Shown here in pieces: positions 55,060 through 64,000 of a DNA stretch of 64,000 nt. Positions within the stretch are counted from its first letter, which is position 1, and every line of letters starts with the position of its first letter. The stretch covers positions 124,001 through 188,000 of the forward strand of contig ML210180.1 of the NCBI GenBank assembly GCA_004369085.1, in the 5' to 3' direction. Position numbers and translations under genes: made by a program. The DNA is from Coprinopsis marcescibilis. Lineage: Eukaryota; Basidiomycota; Agaricomycetes; Agaricales; Psathyrellaceae. The notes below the pieces were generated by a model, which ran no database searches, was not told the origin of the DNA, and saw only the letters and a program-made list of their open reading frames with translations.

Positions 55060-58000
55060 GAAGCAAAGGCTATTCAGAACTGGGGTCCGCTCGTCTGCTG
55101 CGTCTATTATGAGGAACACCGACGTCTCGGGTCCAGTAGCAGAACGCGGATTGTTTCCGAGCAGCAAGGGCAATACTGCAATGCAGCATGCCGTTCAAGC
55201 TGCGTAGCGGTGGCTATGAACTTCCATTCAAGTCACCATTTCAAACCGTTTCACCTCGGTTACACGGCGTTATATGGGCGCTTAGGCTCTCTAAATACTC
55301 ATAGGGTTTTGCTGACGAGTATTGAAACCGTTAATCCACATGAAGATGCGCGCGTAAGCAAATAGGTGAAGCCAGCCGTAATAAATCACTCTTAACTGCA
55401 ATGTAAATACGTATACGAATGTCCTCGGCATTCACATGGCGAGGGGCCCTGGAGAACCCCGAAGCCAGTTGCCAAAAGGTCGAGCTCTTCTGCTCTTTCT
55501 CGTGTTGTTAAAAGACCTGAAGATGGACGATAGGCTTTTATGATATTGTACAAGCTTTCAGCCGGCGCGCGCACCTGTTGACTCCAAACCAGATACATAG
55601 TTTGAGAGTAACCGTGCTTCCATATGCATGTATCCCACCCATAACTCAATGTTACGATTGCAGTTGTGGTTCTTTTGGCGGTTTGTTCCATCCAGGTCGA
55701 CCGGACATCGTTCCAGAAGCTGTCCCGATCGGGCGGCGAGCGCTAAAGCTTCAAACCCGAGATGACCATCCAGCGGGTGGAATAGCAGCACTGCCGGTTT
55801 ACGTTCCACGTTCACCGCCCACCCCTCCAAGCACTATATGTGCGTCAACTGCAGTCCCCTATCAGGCTGCGTCGAAGAGGAAAGTTCTAAGCAATTTAAT
55901 TGGAGGAAACTTTGAGGTGCTAGAATTTCCGCAGCTCGTATCAAAGTTTTGCCCACCAGGGCCACCGCGGATTCTGGACCGTTAGGCTGCGGTTACACAA
56001 CGGATAGTCCGACCCCGATGGGATGCCGCCATTCCTTAGCTCGTCTAGCAGCAATTACGAGGGGCTTTGTGGCTCAATTACAGATCAACTTATCTACAAG
56101 GCGGAGATTTTTTGCCTTCGCAGCCAACAACGCAACCGAGTCGGAGGTTACACGCAAGCAGGGTACAGAGCCTGTGAGCCCAAGGAAGCTCGGTACGGAC
56201 TGCCCTGTTTTTTTTTCTTTTCTTTCTAGAACATCGCGGCGCTCCTTTTGTGCCTTGGCACTGTATGTAACAGCAAGGCGCGCCGGAGGTCACAGGGATG
56301 TCAGTCTTTTCAGTATTTGGCATTCTGGTGTGAAGGTTTACCAAACTATCCGCTGCAAATGCAAATGTACGTCCTTTATTCACGGTAAGGCCTTGAGTAC
56401 TTGTACTGTGATAGTTAGAGTCTTTGTGGAAGCAGGATATGTGCGCGGTGTGCTGTGGACTGTGTATCAGACTGAGTCACACAACCCCACAACCCATCTG
56501 ACACAATCTCCCGAGTCAGCGCCAATTCGCAGCTGCCTCCATATGGCCTTTAGAGGAACAGATGATGAAAGGGAGCTCAAAGGATAAGTGAATTGTAGGC
56601 TCTATGACTCGGGAAATATGAGGAAAGACGCAGAACGGTCGTCATAACACAAAGGCTCGGCGTTTAGCCATTTGTTTGTCAGCTTCTGCTTCTATGTTCT
56701 CAGGTTCCTTTACCTATTTTTGGCTGGTTAGGTACCGCGTTTGGGTGGTTCAGACAGCTAGACGGCTAGAAGTTCCGTCATGGTGTTGCTGTGCTAGGTA
56801 TGTAGCACTACCTCTGAAACTGTGGCCCTGACAAGGAAATGTCGCATTATACCGCTTTCGTGTTGGTTCGATCATGCGGCATGCACACTTAGTGGCATTA
56901 CTCACATTGCGTATGCCTCCAAGCTGTAAGTAAGTAATGCGGTGGTGTACAGAGTTGTTGGATGTCAAAGAAGCTCAGCTTGCTGTATTTGGATGCCGTG
57001 GGAAGGCGGGGCATATGTGCCTTCAGCGCTCCAGGGAAATTCTTCTTATCTTCCATTTTCTCACTCTGAGAAAGCTTGAGGCTCCTGAGGCACCGTCTCG
57101 GTAAACCACAAGCTTTTTGGGGATGCCCTCGGTTGGAGCCTTTCTAGACAGGTCATGCGTTGGTGAAGCAGAATCAACGTGATTCGACATGCTCGAACGT
57201 ATGAACGATGACAGGGTCCAGCCAGCGGAGGCTGACGACATTCAGGCATCCGGGTGGAATTGTCGGTTCTTTCTCGTTACTTATGTTAGGAACATACAAA
57301 TTACTTACTCTGGACAGAGAGCTTACTACGCAGTAAAATCCGCTCCATTCTTCTTATCTCATCTTAGATTCACCGTATAAGGATCCCGCGACGTGTATGC
57401 GTTATGGGAAACGAAAGGGGCAAAGGTGTTTCTAACCTTTTAAGGGGCATTAGCTCGCACATCGGGTAAGTACACGAAGTTCTATGCGGAAGTCTGCAGC
57501 CTATTCTTGCTGAACAGTTTGTCCAGTAGGCTTGCCATTGTAGTAGCGTATAAGTACATAGTGGCTGATGCCGAACATGTCCGATTTTCATGGACCACGA
57601 ATGAAAGGTGCGTGTCGCGGTGGGTTTAGACGAAAACAATGAGGTCGCTCTGTTGCGGATGTATGCAACTTATACAAGGTTTTACAGTCCTTTCACCTGA
57701 TCCTTAGATGATGGGTTTTTTTCCAAGGAGGCCCCTTGGTTTGTCATTGTGGATTTCAACACTCAGTAGGCCCAGGTGTCTGCTTTGTCCCCGTGGAGTC
57801 ATGGTCGACAACCCCCTGGTACCGGTTTCTTCCAAACAAAGCAACACGGACAGGTCGTGGCGCAGGGACTGCCATGACACCATTTCATTCATTTTATTTT
57901 GAGATTCTCATTCTCACCGAACACCGGCAAAATAATGAAGATTCCAATGTTAGCACACCGAATACTCTGTGGGGAAGCACGACACAAGGGTCAACCCAAT

Positions 58001-60332
58001 TCCAGATCCTCCACAAATTAAGGTTGGTCGACTCCAAAGCCCCACCACCGGACACCGTGATTCGAAGGTCAAGCTTCAAGCGCCAAATGCATTCACCAAT
58101 CGGGAACGAGGAATTTTAAAAACTAGTTTCATTGGGAAATGGAACTTATGGAAGCCCCTGCGGTGACGAAGACACAGGTGGCTAGCCCCAGGTCAATTTT
58201 TGCTTGGCATATCGGAACCGTCCACAGTATTTCATGAATATTCCAGGCCAGGGTCTCATTCATTGATTACCCGTTGTGAAGACATCCTTATCAGGCTGCT
58301 GCCTCCATCGGTTGTTCGTGTCATAGTATGATAGGCCACGTTCTTGATGACCGGATCTATCTCATTAACTGCACACTTATCTTTCACGGGTAATCATAAT
58401 CGTTGAGATTTGCCACAGCAATGTCCTCGTTGAATAACGTGGCCGAGGAACGATTGTGAACGGGAACGAACCCTGAACAACCGCAATCAATAGAACTCGA
58501 GGTCGTCCACAACAAGCTGGTGGCTCTGTACAGGATAAGTCTGTTTTAGGTGGATCCATTCAATTAACAAAGGGACCCTAGAGCCTAGTGTATGTCTTTC
58601 TCTCCAACCTGCTGTCCTTATTTACGTTTTGGTAGCCACCTCGACACTGTTTCCAAAGCCCAGTCGCGCTCTGTGTGTGCAAACTTTGAGTAACGGCAGC
58701 CTACAATCTATACGAATAGGGCATAAAATACTCAGCCGATGACAAGAGTCTTCCGGCGGGCCCCCAGTATGTATAGCGAATTTGAAACGAGGACCCCACG
58801 ATCAGCCCAACCTGCAGGCTCGCTGCCAGTTGGTAACGCGAATTGAATATTTCTTCCGTCGCCGGCTTGCCATTCGGCGCGAAGGAATGCAACACATTCA
58901 CGCAATCGCGATACGACGGAGTACGGCGGCTTCGTCGGTTCCAGACCGTGACTGTATGCAGTCGACTTTCCCCATGGGCGACCCGGTGGCCCCTTAGTCA
59001 AGGAGTCCTCAGTCGCCTTACGTGAAAGTGAGTTGAAGATCGGCGGAAGCAGGGCCAGATTGAGCCTCGTTGTAAGGCTGACTTGAAGTCACATCGTGTT
59101 AAGGTACCATGGGGGCACCTGGGATAAATTCTCTTCAAATGGACTTAGAAAAGGAAAAGTGTGCCGAAAATAAACTTGAACCGTGTCGGACTTTGCCTCA
59201 AGGGCGGAAGGGTGCGCCGTCGTGGTGGTTTCAGGATCGTTCCGGTATGTGTTGGCCAATGTTGCAAGAAATTTCGGGTTAATCCATCTTTATGGCTTTG
59301 GCATTCGATCCACCCTGCCTGAACGGTGCCACTATCTGCCACTGCCTGCCGCTATTGAGCGCCGAGCCCCTAGTCTAGAGACACGCGCCGCAGCAGTGCT
59401 CGGGGGCTGGGTGCACTTGTGAACCGAGTTCACACCTGTGCTCATAGCCCAGAATATTTCAACGTACATACGATAGGCAGGCCGCCTGGACTTCCTGACG
59501 CATGGCTGATCAAAAGGCTCGCAGCGTTCCTTTTAAGCGCTGGAACGTGTCCAAACACTGGCGGCTCGGAGAGCCGGACTTTCATGCTGCTACCCGATCG
59601 TCACATTCTGTCTTCATCTAGCTCGGGGAATTGTGCTTTGTACAGTATGATTGATTTGATTTGATGATCTAACTAACTAGCTAAGTACTTGAGTGGTGCG
59701 TAATGCGAGAAACGAAACGAATAAAAAACATCGTACATAGTACAGAGTCAGATTCCAGAAAGCGCCTTTTGCAGTGGGGGTATGAGTTACAAGTGGCTGG
59801 AGTGAGTATCTAGAGAAAATGGTATACAAATACAGCAATGAAGTCGAAGATGTCGCTGCTGGTGAAGTAGGCAATAAATAAATAAATTGAAAGCCATGGA
59901 TGACGAAAGGAAAGCAAAGAAGTCCAAGGAGTGTAGTGTCCAAAAGAATGTAAGGTTCCAAATCTGCGAGCGACGAGGGATTGCTGTTACAATTTTGATG
60001 ATTGGATGTGGATGGTTATACATGCGTGAATGCGGTGAAGTCGATGAATAATAAATAATGCGGCATGGTCGGATTTTTTCAGCAGAGGAAGGGTGTCGCA
60101 GCAATAGTGAGGCGTGGGAAGGGCAAACGTCGGTTGAAGGAGACAAGAAATGAAAAGAAAGTCGAAAATAATAAATAGGTATAAATCGCAAACCGAAATT
60201 ATTACGATCTTGTTTCTTTGTTTCCTCATCGACGTCGCGATGGGGCGCATATAGTCACCTATAACGCGTTCCCGCCGAGTACAACGCGCATCAAGCGCGT
60301 CCTACTCTTCGCAAGCCCATGTCGAGCAGCAC
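55060..60332. other. Gene-poor region, second part
   Basis: About 5.3 kb without a supportable gene. The longest frame (55949-56587) begins with TTG, overlaps another frame and has no motif. The last 600 bp (about 59,700-60,330) are A/T-rich with AAATAAATAA tracts and are probably the 3' untranslated region of the GATA factor gene. No transposon or RNA gene is recognised by eye. Confidence 0.45.
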
Positions 60333-62149
60333 TCATGACACCAGAGGTGACGAGACATGCACAGGACTCGCACTGAGCTCCTGCTGCTGGACTATCGGGC
60401 TACCCTGCAGCTGCTGTTCACCGGAGCCCCTGCGCATCATGAAGTACTCTTCTTGCTGCTGCTGAGACGACGAGAAGAAAGCTTCAGGCGATGTATGCGC
60501 CTTTCTCGGGAGCATGTGCGGGCTGTGGCGTGCACTACTGACTCCGCTGTTGAGTGTATGCGAAGGAAGGTTGGGTGTATGCGGCACGGATCCAGGAGTA
60601 AGCGGTGGAAGTGGCGCTGGCGACCCGTGAAGCTGAGGAGAATGCGAAGCGGATCCAGGAGTGCCAATTGACGCAATATCCGAAAGAGGGGCGTTGGGCA
60701 GGCGAATGCCACTGCCATTTGTGAGAGAGAGCCCCGATTGAGGGGGAGACGACGAATCATCTCGAGAGAGGGGGAACGGAGCGACGTTAGGAGAGTTGAA
60801 GGAGGTGGGTGGCGCTGAACCGGAGGAGTACAGAGAAACTAATGGTAAAATGTCAGAGATGGCTATCATAAAGCAAACGAGAAATACTAACCATTATCGT
60901 CCCAGTCACTGGCACCGCTGCTGGAGTGCGTGGACGTGGAAGACGACACTGAACTGCGACGAACCAAGCCAAATTCACGAGGCTCCTTCTTGATAGTCGC
61001 GCCTCCAGAGGGAGGAGAACCGGTCGATGAAGGATTAGGCGAGCCGTTGACAGGGCCAGCGTTGGCTCTGGACTTGGGGCTCAAGATCCTCTTGCCTGCT
61101 TTCCGTGCTTTGTTTCCTGCTCGAAGCTCGTCGAAACGAAGTGGGCGAGGTCGGAGATGTGTCCGTTCGTACAGACCGCACTTGTTGCAGACGATCTTCC
61201 CTGGGTTCAACGTCGACCGTCGCCAACTCGGTGGCTCAGTGGTGTGACAGTTGAAACACCGGCGACGAAGGTACTGTGTTTCCTTCGAAGCAGCATCATC
61301 GGTGTGCATCACATGTGCATAGGGCATGCCATACGCAGGACCAACAGGAGCACCGTTCCCTCCGGAAGGCGACGAATAGTAAGATTGGCCAGAGCCCATA
61401 GAAGAAGCATCCTGAGGCTCGAGCTTAATGCTTCCATCATCAAATCCATGGTATGGGAGGTGTGGCGAGTTGTTCATGAGCTGAGGAGGTTCGGACAGTT
61501 GGAGAGAATCGGAATAGTGTAGATCTTGACGGAAGGTGTGATGGTGCATTTGCTGTTGCTGCTGGTGCTGCTGGTGCTGCTGGTGTTGTTGGTGCTGGTG
61601 CTGCTGGTGCTGCTGGTGGTGAGGCTGCTGGTGGTGACTGTTGTACTGGGAGTAAAACTGAGGAACGGGTTGGAGAGCCATTCCATCGTCGCGGTCGTGT
61701 CGGACATAGGGGAAAGTGGCTCGCCGCGTCATCTGATGTTCGTGCGGCCGCGAATGTGACAGCTGTTCCTGCTGTCCACTCCAGTTCTCGCCATTCTGCA
61801 AAAACTGTGGCTCGGGAGAGGCAAACTCTGGGGTGAGAGTATGTTGGACATCATGGGGCTCGTACAGTTCGTCGAGCAATGAGCCTCTGGAGGAGTTGTT
61901 TTGGGAGAACTGGAAGGGGGCGGATGATGGCGGTGGTTGTGACCAGTGGGAAACATTCTCTGGCGTTACGACGACTGCATTGTCGTCGGACTGATAGTGG
62001 TGTGGGTGGTGCGGGTCTGCAAAAATATTGCGGACGGGCTGTTCATCGAGAACCTGCTTGAGAGCAAAGCTCATGATGGGCTGGTTAGGAGGAGGAGTAC
62101 GAGGAGCAGAGTTGTCAGAATACGAGGTGTAGGCGTCGAAGCGGTCCAT
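60333..62149 (-). CDS. GATA-type zinc-finger transcription factor
   Basis: Two exons (62149-60892 and about 60839-60333) are joined by a GTTAGT..CATTAG intron, giving about 590 residues. The GATA finger is CFNCHTTEPPSWRRSTLNPG then KIVCNKCGLYERTHLRPRPL (about 61,265-61,130), C-x2-C-x19-C-x2-C, followed by a basic stretch ending RKAGKRILSPKSRA. The loop is longer than the usual 17-18 residues, as in some fungal GATA factors. N-terminal of it is a Gln/His repeat (about residues 175-205) and Pro/Ser-rich segments. The whole C-terminus is Ser/Pro-rich with QQQQEEYFMM. It binds GATA sites. It resembles mushroom GATA regulators such as Schizophyllum Gat1, but orthology is not proven. Confidence 0.9.
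61540..61640. repeat. CAG/CAC trinucleotide repeat coding Gln/His
   Basis: On the minus strand, runs of CAG, CAA and CAC encode alternating HQQHQQHQ tracts inside the GATA factor. On the plus strand they appear as TGCTGGTGC-type repeats. These low-complexity codon repeats are prone to length change. Confidence 0.85.
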
Positions 62150-64000
62150 GACACGACTGGAGTGGCTTCAAAAGTAAAGATAAAGGTGGGATCGACCGGC
62201 CTTTCTGTTCATTCGGCTTTGCGTTTTGAACTGCTCGCCATTCCATTTTCAGCATCAGCTTTTGAGTGCGAAGCCCCAAACGCTCAACTGTCCAGATCTC
62301 AACCTCGGATCTCTGCTCTCACGCCTGACAGTCCCGATCGTGTCCTCCACCCAATGGAGTAACGCCAGTGGGGACCCCGGACACCCCGTTCTCCTCAACA
62401 ACCATTTTATCCTCTCCTCCACAACACATCCAAATAGCACCATTCCGTTGGGTTGACGCGGTAAGCCTTCGTCGACTTCTCTGCACAGGTCTGCACTACA
62501 TTTTCATTACTCAAGTGGCGACCCTAATAGTGGAGCTAAATCCAAAATCTACTTCCACACAGCCAACTGCAGTATGGAAGAAGGATCCTGAGCAAACTTG
62601 GTGCCTAGCAATACTCCGTGCGTCCGGCATATCTCCCGGGGTCAGTTGAGTTGGTTCTGAGTCTCGAAACAGCCGATAAGCCAACTCGCTTTCGAAGAGG
62701 CTTGTCTTCTTTGTTGCACGGCAATTGATGCAGATATTCATCTTCTCCTCATCCTGCTATTTTCTTTTGCCTCTTTCTATAGGTTCTCCCTCGAGGCAAA
62801 AGCTTGAATTGCCAGAGTCCCTCGTCTTAATTTACAAATGCGTTAACCCCGGTGATTTCCGTTTTTGTCACCCTGACACACCGTCCGGCCAGGAATTTCA
62901 GGGTCCAAACCCACGTTTGCGCGTCCGACGTCCGCCTCCTCCTTGCATGAACCTACGAAAGGGTCTCATTTCCAGCCAACAGAAATTCGCCTTCAAGTAA
63001 CTCTCGGCTTCTGTCGTACCGAGGAATCGCAGCTGCCCACAGCGGAGTGCAGAAGCAAGCCAAGTACGGCGAGAGCTGCCTTGCCGAAAACGCAATGACA
63101 TGACTCGGGAAGTCGTGGCCGATCCGGTGGTTCATTGCGTGAAAGACCTTTATGGAGCTTGTCAGGCTTGTGTCAACCCAAACTCTTTCGCTGTGGGATG
63201 AAAATATGCTGTTAACTTGGACAGTATGTCCGGACCCCATGCGCCATCTGCCCCAGCGCTCACAGACCCTGGGCAGTGTGCGCACATGCGCACTGTGCAT
63301 TGGAGCGCAAACTGGCGTCTTCTCATCACGCGTATGTATGGCGGTGGGAGGTGTGCAGATGGATGTTCTCGACATAAGGCAGGGTTGACTCCGAGTTCTT
63401 TGCAGTGGTTCAACTGAGCATCCAACACTGCAGCTTTCTGACGGCCCCCTTGTTTTCGGTGTTCTTTCGACCTAGCCACTGACAAGCCGACTTTTCTGGC
63501 GACTGGTGTACATTCCGTTTGCTCTTGTTCTTCCTTGGTCGCGGTTTATTGGCACATCATCTCGGTTCCTCTGTTGGCATCTGCACCGCAGTTCGACCCC
63601 TCAGCCCAGCCAGGGGTTTTCGTGTTTGTTAATGTGCAACCAGACCTACCTGTCGTCCAAGGTCGTGATCGATTTATTACATCTGATCGTCGAACAGTTG
63701 AGTGGATTTGTTCCAATTCAATCGCGTATGAATCATGCCGCAACTAATCATGCCCCTGATGAAGGTTGGGAGTGCCTATACAATGAAGATCTCGGATTTT
63801 CCGCCTATTATGCTTTGATGCGCCCTCCCTCGCATGGCTCGCATGGTCAAACACGCGACTTTTGAGTGCATCGACATCAATCAACGCTGGCAAGGCAATC
63901 GCGACCTGAATGACCACACGAGGTTACAGGCAGAGACGAGTGTATTCTCGATGCTCTCCGACACACTACTCTGACACAAGCCTGTAAGCTATCCTTCCAG
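62150..64000. promoter_or_regulatory. GATA factor upstream region, no gene supported
   Basis: This is a 1.85-kb flank upstream of the GATA factor start. Pyrimidine-rich tracts lie around 62,380-62,440 and 62,740-62,790. Open frames of up to about 140 codons lack motifs, and opposite strands give equally long frames. A long leader or regulatory region is likely for such regulators, but no site can be named. Confidence 0.4.

Noticed and set aside
55949..56587. 212-codon plus-strand open frame
   Set aside because: It starts with TTG, not ATG, and its composition is random (many Cys/Arg clusters). No motif or intron signals support it, and overlapping frames are also open.
56860..56890. tRNA-like B box (GGTTCGATC)
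   Set aside because: No matching A box, acceptor stem or anticodon arm could be folded around it.

Overview
The window is nuclear DNA from a filamentous basidiomycete, most likely a mushroom-forming Agaricomycete. Genes are split by many short introns of about 45-70 bp with GT..AG ends and CTRAC-like branch sites. DUF6698 and a proline-rich/coiled-coil family typical of Agaricomycetes are present. There is no operon structure, no ribosome-binding site pattern and no CRISPR array, and I found no convincing tRNA or rRNA gene.

Layout. Positions 1-16,000 are an accessory, partly decayed region. It holds a DUF6698 gene, two uncharacterised multi-exon genes, a regulator with tandem Zn2Cys6 clusters, and three copies or remnants of a pogo/Fot1-like miniature inverted-repeat element. 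It also holds relics of a Ser-rich protein, of a proline-rich coiled-coil protein and of a second DUF6698 gene.

Positions 16,000-52,000 are dense and mostly housekeeping. In order they carry a THO3/Tex1 WD40 protein, a large seven-membrane-span protein, a secreted S28 serine peptidase, a nucleoside hydrolase, a cyclin-like protein and a CSN12/PCID2 PCI protein. Then come a DsbA-like thioredoxin-fold protein, an uncharacterised protein, cytochrome c oxidase subunit VIIa, the YEATS protein Yaf9, the ATR/Mec1 checkpoint kinase (about 8.6 kb), mitochondrial Mgm101, poly(A) polymerase and Nop14. Three head-to-head pairs share promoters of about 110-175 bp: CSN12/DsbA-like, COX7a/Yaf9 and Nop14/NTF2-like.

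Positions 52,000-64,000 hold an NTF2-like gene, about 7 kb of gene-poor DNA, and a GATA zinc-finger regulator with a Gln/His-rich repeat and long flanks.

Functional links. Several genes belong to mRNA synthesis and export (THO3, CSN12/PCID2, Pap1, Yaf9), ribosome assembly (Nop14), or maintenance of nuclear and mitochondrial DNA (ATR, Mgm101). This looks like ordinary eukaryotic gene order and I do not claim a functional cluster. The best leads are the tandem zinc-cluster gene, whose second cluster is cut by an in-frame TGA, and the seven-span protein with a huge third loop and tail. Exon boundaries were worked out by eye and are approximate unless given exactly.
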